A stretch of 64,000 nt of DNA from Ophiocordyceps camponoti-saundersi (nom. inval.) (lineage: Eukaryota; Ascomycota; Sordariomycetes; Hypocreales; Ophiocordycipitaceae). A program made the position numbers and the translations under genes. The notes beneath the pieces were generated by a model. That model was not told where the DNA came from, ran no database searches, and worked only from the letters and a program-made list of their open reading frames with translations. The DNA lies in NCBI GenBank assembly GCA_003339415.1, contig PDHQ01000030.1, forward strand, positions 10,109-74,108. The letters run 5' to 3'. Positions 1 through 9,182 of this stretch are shown here, in pieces (positions within the stretch are counted from its first letter, which is position 1; every line of letters starts with the position of its first letter).

Positions 1-77
1 CCCCCTCTTCCCCTTTTTTCTCCCCCCCCCCCCCTTTCGTTTGTTCCCCACCCTTTTTTTTTTTTGGGTGGGGGTGG

Positions 78-108
<31 letters not shown>

Positions 109-463
109 TATCTGGTATGTGCAATCTGCTCGCAGTTGTGAAAAAGAATAAAAGAAGAATTGAAGAAAAATATGAGGAGGAAATAGTTAAGACGAGCAGA
201 CAAAGGAGAGGGAGGGGAGAGGGTTGAGCATTTTGGGGATATTCAGTTGAAAATCTGCCTCGCTTGGGGATTGGGGGACAAAGGGGGGTAGCTTCTGCCT
301 CTTATAGACGGGTGCATACGGAGAGGGTGGGGGTTATGAGAGCATCAAGCGGATATATACGGTCAACACTCGTGGACCTCCTCAACCCGAGCAGAGTAAA
401 GAAACTCAGGAAGAGAGAGAGGAGAAAAAGGGATTCATCGCGCCGAGAGCAGAGAGGGGACAA
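1..463. other. Low-quality homopolymer start plus gene-free flank
   Basis: Bases 1-108 are almost only C, T and G homopolymers and end in a run of G at 81-108. This looks like low-quality read ends (see the similar tract near 25.9 kb), not natural sequence. From about 110 to 463 the sequence is purine-rich and is probably the 3' flank of the minus-strand gene that ends at 464. I see no gene here. Confidence 0.6.
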
Positions 464-2536
464 TCAAGGCGGCCTATCGCCCCGATCAGGCAGCGACGAG
501 GAAGAAGCCTCTCTCTCGTCGTCGGGACCGAGGACGCGTCCGCCGAAGCTGACGTCGGCTGGACGGACGCGGTAGGCGAGAGCCTTCTGGCCGTCTTTGA
601 TCAGCATCTCCGTCCAGTCGAGGCAGCGCTTGATGCTCTGGTTCATCTTCTGGCTGTCGACGAGGAGGTCGCGATGTTTGGAGAGGTCGAGCTGCAGTCT
701 GCGCTCGTCTCGCTTGCGACGGGCGTCGAGCCTGTCCGAGTCGGAGGAGTCGTCGTCTGTTGACGTTTCTGATTCATCGGACGAGTCGGCTTCCTCTTCG
801 ATGACTTTGTCTCCGTTATGATCGACGGTTACGTCGTCGTCGTCGTCGTTGTCGTCGTCGTTGTCGTTGCCGTCGCCGTCGCCGTCGCCGTCATCATCTT
901 CAACACCCTCGTCCAGGCTGCAAATGTCGAGGGCGGCAGAGGTGGCGCGGCTGCTGGAAACGACGGAGATGTGACCGGATCGGGACAGACGGCGATATCT
1001 GCGCAACTCGGCCGTCTGCTTGCGCAGCTGCCTTTCTAGCGTCCTGTTGATGGCCTCCAGTGAGGCGTTGGTGATCTCCAGGTCCTGTACCTTGCGTTCT
1101 CGTCGGGCGTTGGCCACCAGCTCGCTGATGGGATCGGCTGCGGCGGCGGAGAAGGAGGATTTGGTCGGGCTGATGGCGGTGCCGTCGGCCTCCCCGTCTC
1201 TCGCCTCCTCAGCCGCCTGGATGAGAGAGGCCATGGCCAGGGCGGGACTCAGACAGGGAGGCGACTGCGGAGGAGAGGAGGCGGCGGTCCTAGTCGCCGA
1301 GGAGACGTCAATGGTGGCGCGGGCATGCCACTTGGTGGCGAGCCTCGAGTCGACGACGCTGACACGCATGCCGCCGACGGCCGTGGAGGCGGCGTCGTGC
1401 GGCGAGTATGACGTTTGTGGCTGATCCGGCGGCGTAGACGACAGCGAGACATTGTGCGCCGAGGCCGAAAGTGGGACGCCATGCGCCGCGGTGGGAGGAG
1501 CGGCGGCCGGCACCCTCGAGGACAAGGCGGGCGGTGCTGAAGCGACGGCGGAGGATTTGTGCGCCCTCAAATCGGGCAAGCCGTTTGCGTAGAAGAACTT
1601 GGAGGAGGAGGAGGAGGAGGAGCCGACGGCCGAAGGAGGGCTGGCCGTTCGTCTGCTATCGGCGTAGCGAAAGGAGACGGGCCTCTGCGGTATGGACAAT
1701 GGCCGCGGCGGAGGAGGAGGAGGATTAGGAGAAGGGGCGGCATCGCGAGCGTAAAAGAACTTGCTGCCGTCTGCAGAGGGCGACGATCGAATGCCGGGGC
1801 GATCTCCTCTCGAAGTCCGAACCGTCGGCGGCGGCGGCGGCGGTCTGCGGGCGACGAGAGGGGCGGTCGACGGAGGTGCCTTGACGGCGACCTTTGGGGT
1901 CAGAGGGGACCGTCGCTTGGCAGCTGTGGAGGTTGCCGCGGCCGAGGCGGTGCTCAGCAAGGGCCTTCGAGGGGGGCCATGATGATCAAGGGGCTGCATC
2001 CTGCTGGTGGTGATGGTGGTGGTTGTGATGCTGCGATGAGCCACAATGGTCGTCTTGGCGGCGCTCGCGACAATGGAGCGCTTCGTGAGCGTCAGTGAAG
2101 GGGTAGAGGCATTGTGTTTCTGGGCGTTGCAGTCTTTGGGACGCAGCGGCGGACGAAGACGGGGAAGACGAGGCGATGATGACGACGAGGGCTTTGTCGT
2201 TGATGATGTCGATGCCGTTGCCGCTGCTGCTGTTGTTTTCGCTCCTATTACTGAAGAGGAGAAGGTCGATGACGAGGAAGTAGAGGAAGATGATGGTGAT
2301 GGTGATGATGATGCTGGTGATGATGTTGATGGCGGCGGTCGACTGCCCAAGGAGAGGTTCGGACGAGCCGAAGAGGGCCGGCCCGCCACCACCTGAGGCG
2401 ACGGGGACATTTCAGTGGGGTTCAAACACACGCCGAGAACGGGGGGTGTGGCCCTTTCATTCAGGGAAAAACCCCGTCCCGGCTCCCGAACAGACGTGGG
2501 GGGGGGAGGGGGAAGGGGATTGTGGAAAGACCCCAC
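464..2536 (-). CDS. Conserved fungal low-complexity protein with coiled coil
   Basis: This is a single-exon reading frame of 690 residues with no function that I recognise. Residues 1 to about 430 are Ser/Thr/Pro-rich and probably disordered. A short coiled coil follows at about 475-535 (ELVANARRERKVQDLEI and onward), then a very acidic Asp tract at about 570-600. The C-terminal part (KMNQSIKRCLDWTEMLIKDG, ending in an R-V-x-x-x-D-V motif) is the segment I believe is conserved among filamentous fungi. The acidic tract is coded by a GTC/GAC-type trinucleotide run on the plus strand at about 830-900. Translation may start at the internal Met near residue 43 (about 2410), because the first 42 residues are poor in conserved features. 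The gene is probably real because this long frame stays open through low-complexity sequence and ends in a well-behaved helical domain. Confidence 0.7.
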   Translation of the reverse strand: MGSFHNPLPPPPPTSVREPGRGFSLNERATPPVLGVCLNPTEMSPSPQVVAGRPSSARPNLSLGSRPPPSTSSPASSSPSPSSSSTSSSSTFSSSVIGAKTTAAAATASTSSTTKPSSSSSPRLPRLRPPLRPKDCNAQKHNASTPSLTLTKRSIVASAAKTTIVAHRSITTTTITTSRMQPLDHHGPPRRPLLSTASAAATSTAAKRRSPLTPKVAVKAPPSTAPLVARRPPPPPPTVRTSRGDRPGIRSSPSADGSKFFYARDAAPSPNPPPPPPRPLSIPQRPVSFRYADSRRTASPPSAVGSSSSSSSKFFYANGLPDLRAHKSSAVASAPPALSSRVPAAAPPTAAHGVPLSASAHNVSLSSTPPDQPQTSYSPHDAASTAVGGMRVSVVDSRLATKWHARATIDVSSATRTAASSPPQSPPCLSPALAMASLIQAAEEARDGEADGTAISPTKSSFSAAAADPISELVANARRERKVQDLEITNASLEAINRTLERQLRKQTAELRRYRRLSRSGHISVVSSSRATSAALDICSLDEGVEDDDGDGDGDGNDNDDDNDDDDDVTVDHNGDKVIEEEADSSDESETSTDDDSSDSDRLDARRKRDERRLQLDLSKHRDLLVDSQKMNQSIKRCLDWTEMLIKDGQKALAYRVRPADVSFGGRVLGPDDEREASSSSLPDRGDRPP

Positions 2537-3834
2537 CCCCCTTCTCCTTCTTCTTCTTCTTCTTCGTCTTGTCCTTCGTCTTTTTCCCTATAAATCCCCA
2601 ACTTGTTAGTAAAGGAGGTATTGAATGAATGGGGTGAGCGATTCGCTTGTTAGGAGTGAACAGAGAAGAGAGGGAGAGAAAGAGAGAGAGAGAGGAGAAA
2701 CGATAGAGATAGATGCTACTCTTCGGGTTTCTCATAGAGGCATGCCCTAGGAGTTTTGTTTACCGCTTGTTTACTTCCCGTCTCCCCCCCCCCCTCCCAA
2801 TCATCCATGTAATGCACACTTGCCATTTTGACAGGGCAGGGATGAAAGGTCCTTTCTTTTGGTCTCCTTTTTGCCTTGTATTTTCTTTTCATTTTTACCA
2901 TGTTCGTCTTTCTTTCTTTCTGACCTGCATTCACCTACATATGTAAAGACTACAGTGCCCTATTCTTTCTTTTTATTCTCCATACATATGCACGTTCTAC
3001 GGATACTCGCTGTTGTTTCTTTACCGCCACACCGTCCAACATCATCGTCCAACAGCCCGTCATGCAGCCACCTCATTATGGCCATGTCTCCCGCGTGTGA
3101 GTGTGTGTGAGTGTGCCTGTGCCCCTGCACTACTACGCCTCGTTGCCCCGGAGAAGAAGCAGATGGCCCTACGAAGAAACAAAACAATGGAGCCTAGCGC
3201 CTGTCAGCCCGCTTAGGCCGAGTTGGAGCCATTTGGAGTAATTGCACACCCGTACTCTCTCACGGCATCCATATTCGTACATGCATTCGCAAAACTCCAA
3301 TGTTGGCTGTGCCAGTGCGAAGAAGAAGAGAGACCAGTTGAATTACCTGGAGTAAGGTACATACATACATAGGTACATACATAGGTAGGTACTGTAGATA
3401 GCTGACGCAGGCAGCTCTCTGTTCTCAAGATGCAGTCACACTTTCGTAGAGATGCTCTTGTCAGTTATCCCTAGTAGAAGGGCAAGAGCACTACTAGTCG
3501 AACATCAAAAAAAAACAACAGGTTAGTAGAGGCCACCGGTGCCAAAAGCCCGATCACCTTGATTGACGTAAGAAATATGTCCAAGCCGGAACAAGAGAAA
3601 GCTAAAAGAAGAAGACCAAGGGTGTCAATTTGCCAATTAACACCCAATCAGATACCCCAGGTGTCCCAGATGCCTACTTAAAAGCAGGCGCCACAAATAA
3701 CCGTCTCGCGACAAGCTACCCTATAGCGCTCCCCCCGCCCTCGTCATAGGTCGCTCAACTCCCACCCACCTCCGACGAATATCCTGCGCAAGCGCGCACA
3801 CACAAACGTTCATTCTCGCTCACAAACCCATATC
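2537..3834. other. Divergent intergenic region
   Basis: This 1.3 kb separates two divergently transcribed genes. It has (GA)n at about 2670-2695, (CT)-rich tracts that fit a 5' leader for the upstream minus-strand gene, and CATA/TAGG tetranucleotide runs at 3358-3390. No reading frame shows protein-like sequence. Confidence 0.6.
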
Positions 3835-4180
3835 ATGGCCCTGGTGGCCTTGTCGTTTGTCCTCGCCTCCGTCATTTACCTCGTCTTTCGACCACCCGCC
3901 TGGCTGCGACCCGGACCTTCGATTACGGACAAGTCTCACGATGACGACAAGGACGATGACGACAACGACAACGAACAACGCGGTGCCGTCAACAGCGATA
4001 GCGAAACCACCGTCACAACCCCCCGCGCCTCACCCCCGCCAACCTCGCCTCCGCCATCCATCACGCTCTCCCCGCCCGAAAACACGATGCCGCCTCCGCC
4101 CCGACCAAACCGCCCACCAACTCTATCCCCCATCCCAAGCAGGAATCCTCCCCCACAGCGCGCCTCCCGCCTGGGCCCGT

Positions 4181-4213
<33 letters not shown>

Positions 4214-4617
4214 AAAGGGCGACGACATCGCAGCGACAAAAAGTCAGTCTCGAAGTCGGCTTCTCCCCCCTCGACTGGGCCCGAATCTCCGGCTCCGGCG
4301 CCGACCTCCGCGGCCTACCGCCCGAGACGCCCCTCCTGCGCGTCACGCCCTCCATGCTACGCGCCCACACCGGTCGCGACGGCGGCGACGCCTGGACCGT
4401 CGTCGATGGAAAAGTCTACAACATAACCCCCTACGCCCGCTTTCACCCCGGCGGCGTGCCCGAGTTGATGCGCGGTGCCGCTCGGGATGCCACCGCCCTC
4501 TTCCGCCAAGTTCACCCTTGGGTCAACTACGAGTCCATGCTTGCCGCTTGCCTTGTTGGATTACTGGTCAACGAGCCACCGACGGCGGCGGAGAAAGACC
4601 TGGAAGCCATGGACTGA
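3835..4617 (+). CDS. Membrane-anchored cytochrome b5-domain protein (Irc21-like)
   Basis: A single exon of 260 residues. Residues 1-18 (LVALSFVLASVIYLVF) form an N-terminal membrane anchor or signal anchor. Residues 25 to about 140 are Asp/Pro/Thr-rich linker. The C-terminal 100 residues form a cytochrome b5-like heme/steroid-binding fold: TPLLRVTPSMLRAHTG, WTVVDGKVYNITPYARFHPGG, then RQVHPWVNYESML. The first axial heme histidine is in the HPGG motif and the second is in the VHPWVN segment. In this family (yeast Irc21 and relatives) the domain usually lies C-terminal to a disordered linker, as here. Its electron partner is not known. It would be exposed to the cytosol and tethered to a membrane. 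Start codon: the ATG directly precedes the hydrophobic anchor, and leader-like sequence lies upstream. Confidence 0.85.
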
Positions 4618-4907
4618 TGGCTTTCCCTGCTTTGCATAGGTAGGTAGGTAGGTATTTGGATAGGTAGGTAGAGGGAGGTATAGAGGTTAGACACCTGTCA
4701 GTCTTAGCGATACCCCTGAACAAATGACGAATCATGCATCTCTTATGCCGCAAGAAAAAGAAGGAAAAAAACGACCGTTTCGCCCAGCCTTGTTCCGCGG
4801 ATCCTTCTCTCAAAGACAAGGCATGCCAAATTGACGTGATGCAATAGTCCTGCTTCCAAATGTTCCGCCGAGTTTACATGCACATCTGAGTCTCCTTGCT
4901 GTCCCGT
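4618..4907. other. Convergent intergenic spacer
   Basis: About 290 bp between convergent genes. A TAGG tetranucleotide run sits at about 4637-4680. Nothing else is evident. Confidence 0.5.
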
Positions 4908-6544
4908 CTATGGCTTGCCCGATCCTGCATCGGCCGCATTCGATCCTTGGGCCTCATCGTGGTGGGAATGGAGATGATGATGGTGATGATGATGATGGTG
5001 GTCGTGGCCGGCAGAGCCATCTCGCCCCTTTTTGTCCTTCTTACGCCTCTCGTCGTCCTTGTCTTTCTTGAGCGCCGCGTCGGCGACGAGCTTCTCAAAG
5101 ACGAGATAGTCACCCTCCTCCTCAGGGGAGCGCTCGGCCTGCCATTCAAAGTCAGTCTCAGTCCAGTGACAGAAGAGGAAAAAGAGGACGCACCTTGACG
5201 AAGACGTCGCCAATCAAGACCAGTGCCTGCGCTCTCTCTAACCGCTTCGCGAGCGAAACCTTTTTATCGTTGAGCACGCTGTCGCACACCTCGCGAAGCA
5301 CGCTCTGAATCTCAAACTTGCTCCCCCGCCACGCCGCCGTCAGGATCTTGCCCGTCACGCGGCGCTCGTACTCGACCCGCCTCTCGTCCGTCCACTCCTC
5401 GCCGCCCTTTTCTTCTGCCTTGGCCATGTCCTCCATCGTCTGTTGCGCGTCGATGGCGCTGCTAATGGTACCCCATGTATCCTTGACGAGCGTGCCCTTG
5501 TCGCGCAGCCGGCTGAAGAAGCCGCCGATGCCGAGGAACTTTTGGGACCGCAGCAGCGCCGACGCCTTGGACACGTAGGTCTGACCGATGGCGTGCAAGA
5601 TGTCGATGCCAAACGATTCCATCTTGAGATTCTCTACCTCGAGACGCATCTTTTCCTGGAATGCCTTGGTCACGTCGTTGCTCTTGTCCGTCTCGGTCCA
5701 GACGCTGACCCGGTCCAGGAGTTTCTTGGAGAGCACGTCGACGCGTTCCTTGCGTACGCGCGCCCGCTCTTTCTCAAACGCCGCCAGCTGCTCGCGCTGC
5801 TCCTTGGTCAGCCCACCCTTTTTCTTGTCCTTTTGCCTCAGTGAAGCCTCATCCGAGGCGTCGCCGAGCGAGTCGTCATGCGATTTTTCCGTCAATGCGT
5901 GTCGGAGGGGGATCTGCGTCTTGGTCCGGGAGCTGGACGACGGCGAGCTGGTATCGCGTCGGTCCGCCGGTTTTTCTTGCTCTACGGTCGGGTTCCGCGG
6001 TGGCACAGGAGGTGGTTTACTAGATGGCGACTCAGGCGCGGGCGAGCCCTCAGCGGCCGATTTTTGCTCCTTGGTGGTTTGCTTCTTTGCCTCTTCGTCA
6101 GCTTCGTCTGACGCGTCTTTATCCGTCTCCTCCTGCTGCCCTTGCATAGTAATGTCCATGGTGGCCGTCAGGTCCTTCATAAGGCTGATCTCGCCTATCC
6201 AATCGGCAAAAGCCTCGCCACCGAAGATGGAGGAGAAGAACTCGGCCGGGTCGGCGAAGCCTTCTGAGGGCTTGGCATGATCCTTGCCGAACTTATCGTA
6301 GGCCTTGCGCAGGTCCGTGTCCGAAAGCACCTGGTAGGCCTCACCGATGGCCTGGAACTTTTCGTGCGCCGTCGGATCGTTTGGGTTTTTGTCTGCGGGC
6401 AATTAGCCGGGCGAGGATAAGATTGACGAGACAAGTACCCGGATGATGGACGATGGCCAGCTTGCGATAGGCCTTTTTAATCTCCAGCTGGGTGGCGGTC
6501 GGCTGGACGCCCAGCGTGTCGTAGTAGGCCGTATCGACGACCAT
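4908..6544 (-). CDS. DnaJ/Hsp40 protein of the Caj1 / DnaJ-X type
   Basis: CDS complement(4908..5138, 5194..6392, 6439..6544), 511 residues. Residues 1-70 are a J domain ([20 protein letters not shown] ... [12 protein letters not shown]). Intron 1 interrupts the Asp codon of the HPD motif that stimulates Hsp70 ATPase activity. It is followed by a G/F-like stretch ([20 protein letters not shown]) that is typical of Caj1/Djp1-type proteins, then a charged disordered linker and a helical DnaJ-X-like C-terminal domain ([35 protein letters not shown]). There is no zinc-finger domain, so it is a class III J protein. Relatives act in peroxisomal import or at the plasma membrane in yeast; the client here is unknown. 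The last exon ends in a histidine-rich tail (nine His in a row near 4981-5010). Both introns are GT-AG (46 and 55 bp) and keep the frame. Confidence 0.9.
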
Positions 6545-7036
6545 GGTGACGGCGGCGCGCTATCGGGCGGCAGCCGAGGTAGGTGGTCGTAGGAAGATGT
6601 GCGATGCCGAAGGATACCTAGGTAGGTAAATAGGTAGGTTGGTAGGTGGATGGGGAATTAGGTATCCAGGGGGGGTCGTAAACAGGTGGGTGTGAAGAGA
6701 TTTGGTGTTTTGCTGTCACAATTCAATGTTACCGGTTGACGTAACGCGGCGGGGCGGTGCATCAGGGGGGTGTGGTGCAGGGTAGTCCCGACTGAGAGGG
6801 AATCAGGACTGCCTTGTCATCACAATGGGGTGGGATCGTGCTGACTGCCAAGGACAATGCCACATAAACCAGTCCACGGATCACCATACAAGTGTTGCAC
6901 TTGTCTACCACCTGGTAGTACAGACTACATACATACGAATCAAGTCGTGGCTACCTACTTACTTGTAAGCACTAGCTATCTGTACCATTCACGTAAACTG
7001 AATATACGTAGACTCAAGTCAAAGACAAGACTCCGT
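6545..7036. other. Intergenic, tetranucleotide repeats
   Basis: 5' flank of the DnaJ gene, with TAGG/TACC runs at 6617-6650 and CATA-type repeats at 6925-6965. No gene is seen. Confidence 0.5.
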
Positions 7037-7989
7037 TCAGCAAATCCCCGCAGTCCTCATCCGCTCAAAGCACTGCCTGTAGGCGTCGTGTACCTCTGGC
7101 ACGTTGAAACCAAACTCCCTTATCTTGGTCAGGAGCTTCGTCGAGTCAAGCTCACAGTTGCTACGTCCTGCCTTGAGCACCTGAGCCTGCTCTTCCAGGC
7201 TAAAGTTCTCATACGTCAGACCCGGCCGGACAATGTCTCTGAAGAGGTCGAGGATCTCGTTGTGGGAGATGGCGCCGGGGTTGGTGAAGTTGTACACGCC
7301 CACCTCTCTGTTTTCCGCCAGGACAATAGCCGCGGGCAAAAGGTCGTGCAGAATCGAGTTGCTATTGGGTACGTTGACAACGCGACGATAGCCCGCAATC
7401 TTGGAGACGAAGTTACGCGGGTGAAGGTCGTCGCTGACGGGCATGCGCAGGCGAAGAATCAGGCAATTGTCGTAGGACTTGAGCATCTGCAAGGAAAGCT
7501 CTAGCACAGGTACGAAACAGCCGAAGGGGAAGAAGCCGGTCTTACAGGCTCGACATGGCTCTTGGTCAGGGAGTAGAAGCTGCCGCGGAAGTTGGGTTCG
7601 TCTTCCTCGGTGTATCCAGGCCCGCCGATGGGATGCTCGTCATCGTACTGGTAGATGCATCCCGTGGCGAAGACGGTGCAATGCAGGCGGCCAGCCTGGA
7701 AGCAGCAGTCGGCCAGGTTGAGGGTCCCGATGGCGTTGGACCGCACCGTCGCCTCCTTGTTATCCTCGCACCAGTCGACGTTGGGCCTGCCAGTACAGCC
7801 AGCAGCGTTGATGACGTGAGTGGGCGCGACGCAGGCGAGCTCCTGCACGACGGCCTGGCGATCCTCCATTCGGACCGTCGTAGTAAAGACGTCCTTGGCC
7901 TGCGCCTGCAGGAGAGCCCGGAGCTGGCCGGCGATCCAGCCATTGGCGCCCCAGATGAGGAAGCGAGGTTTGCGGGAGGCGTCATCCAT
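7037..7989 (-). CDS. NDP-4-keto-6-deoxyglucose 3,5-epimerase/4-reductase (UDP-rhamnose type)
   Basis: CDS complement(7037..7486, 7546..7989), 297 residues, with a 59 bp GT-AG intron. This is an extended short-chain dehydrogenase: the nucleotide-binding motif GANGWIAG at residues 14-21, and the catalytic Y-x-x-x-K in FYSLTKSHVEP near residue 140, followed by RLRMPVSDDLHPRNF. The start FLIWGANGWIAGQL and overall length match the fungal and plant bifunctional enzymes (C-terminal half of plant RHM, Botrytis ER) that turn UDP-4-keto-6-deoxyglucose into UDP-rhamnose using NAD(P)H. The partner 4,6-dehydratase is not in this window. The next gene in the same orientation is a processive glycosyltransferase, and an NDP-sugar dehydrogenase lies beyond it, which suggests a role in an exported polysaccharide. 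The alternative is a general dTDP-rhamnose reductase-like enzyme. Confidence 0.85.
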
Positions 7990-8499
7990 GGCTTCGAAAA
8001 TGGTTTATCCTGGATCATGCGTTTTTCATGCCAGAGGCCAACGATTCAAGTAGGTAGAAAGGACGCATCTCGTTGGGAAAGAGGAGTGACGACGGGAGGT
8101 GAGCACCTTCTGCAATGCCATGACGCGACTTCCTCGCATCTCTCCGGATCTCTGAGCCGGATCTCTGAGCCGAATATCTTTGAGCCGCTAAAGAAGCCAT
8201 CGTCGATTATTGACCGTATTCGTCTACATAGTGTCTCTCCCGTGTCTCCTTCAGTGTCGCACTTTTTCTCCTAGCTGAGACCTTAGTAGAAGTCTATAAG
8301 TTCCAGCCCGTCGTCTCGAGCCTTGAAGTTTGTTCGTCTAGTGCAACTGACTAGCATATGCGAGTGCTTATATAACCTGCTCGAGTGCGATATAGCCATC
8401 TTCAAGTCACATGACCCGCATGCATATGTATGCAGGTTCCTAGCAGGCTAGCAGTCGATGAGGCTTGCTGACAGCTGAAAAAAGCCTGGCTGCTTCGCC
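7990..8499. other. Intergenic with short tandem repeat
   Basis: 5' flank of the epimerase/reductase gene. A 12 bp unit (gatctctgagcc) is repeated about three times at 8145-8185. No gene is seen. Confidence 0.5.
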
Positions 8500-8529
8500 T
8501 ATCCCTTTGGGTGTGGTAACGCCGCCCTC
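8500..8529 (+). repeat. Left terminal inverted repeat of the MITE-like element
   Basis: Begins TA-TCCCTTTGGG. It matches the right copy at 8731-8760 perfectly on the opposite strand. Confidence 0.85.
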
Positions 8530-8730
8530 AAGTCACGTTCTCCACGCTGCTGATGAAGCATGCAGATACTAGCCTAGACTTCATTATCGGGGCCTGTGCC
8601 GTGATACGTGAAGTAGAAATTTGTAGATAGGAGAACTAGGAGCACCTAAAATATAGAGAGATCTCTGAGCATTTTAATATACCTTCCGATCTATAGCGTC
8701 TAAGTGGCTATAATCCTTGCAAGTGACCCA

Positions 8731-8760
8731 GAGGGCGGCGTTACCACACCCAAAGGGATA
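8731..8760 (-). repeat. Right terminal inverted repeat of the MITE-like element
   Basis: Ends CCCAAAGGGA-TA. It is the exact reverse complement of 8500-8529. Confidence 0.85.
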
Positions 8761-9182
8761 TGTGTGGTCTGCACTCTGTGGTATAAGGGTGCCGACCTGA
8801 ATCTCTGGGTTTATCCATCATGCCGTACATACCGTAGTTCAGGCTCTCAAAAGCAGAGGCACCTCCGTATATGTATGTAGGTGCAAGACTGACGGCCAAT
8901 ATCCACGGACACTGCAATGGCTCAGTAACTTCTACGGATAGGCACTACGGACGGTGAGATGTACTAGCAAGATTAAACATGGAAGAGCTGGCTATCACTC
9001 GGTAGCTGGCTGGCTACTGACTCTGCTCGTGACTTGGGGGTAGCCGTTGCGCTCTCAAAGGGATATGTACAGATATCAAAGGGGAACTTGAATTACCTAC
9101 GAGGCCTTGCCTTGGCTTCAGGAACCTATAGACTTGTAGTTAATACAAATACATACATATGTTCATGCATACATCTGTAAGT
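8761..9182. other. Intergenic, 3' flank of glycosyltransferase gene
   Basis: No gene is seen. A few CATA-type repeats occur at 8870-8882 and 9145-9175. Confidence 0.5.

Larger units (their letters stand above)
8500..8760. mobile_element. MITE-like element, perfect terminal inverted repeats, TA target site
   Basis: Bases 8500-8529 (tatccctttgggtgtggtaa and ten more bases) are the exact reverse complement of 8731-8760, 30 of 30 positions. The terminal TA on each side fits the TA target-site duplication of Tc1/mariner-type transposons, giving a 257 bp element with 28 bp inverted repeats. The inner 200 bp is AT-richer than its flanks and codes for nothing evident. It is therefore likely a non-autonomous MITE. 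Its superfamily is inferred only from the TA and is not proven. Confidence 0.75.

Noticed and set aside
818..1039. Val-rich plus-strand frame
   Set aside because: It is the antisense of the Asp-coding repeat in the gene at 464-2536.
8145..8185. Short direct repeats as a possible CRISPR-like array
   Set aside because: Only about three adjoining 12 bp units, no spacers, in a eukaryotic intergenic region.
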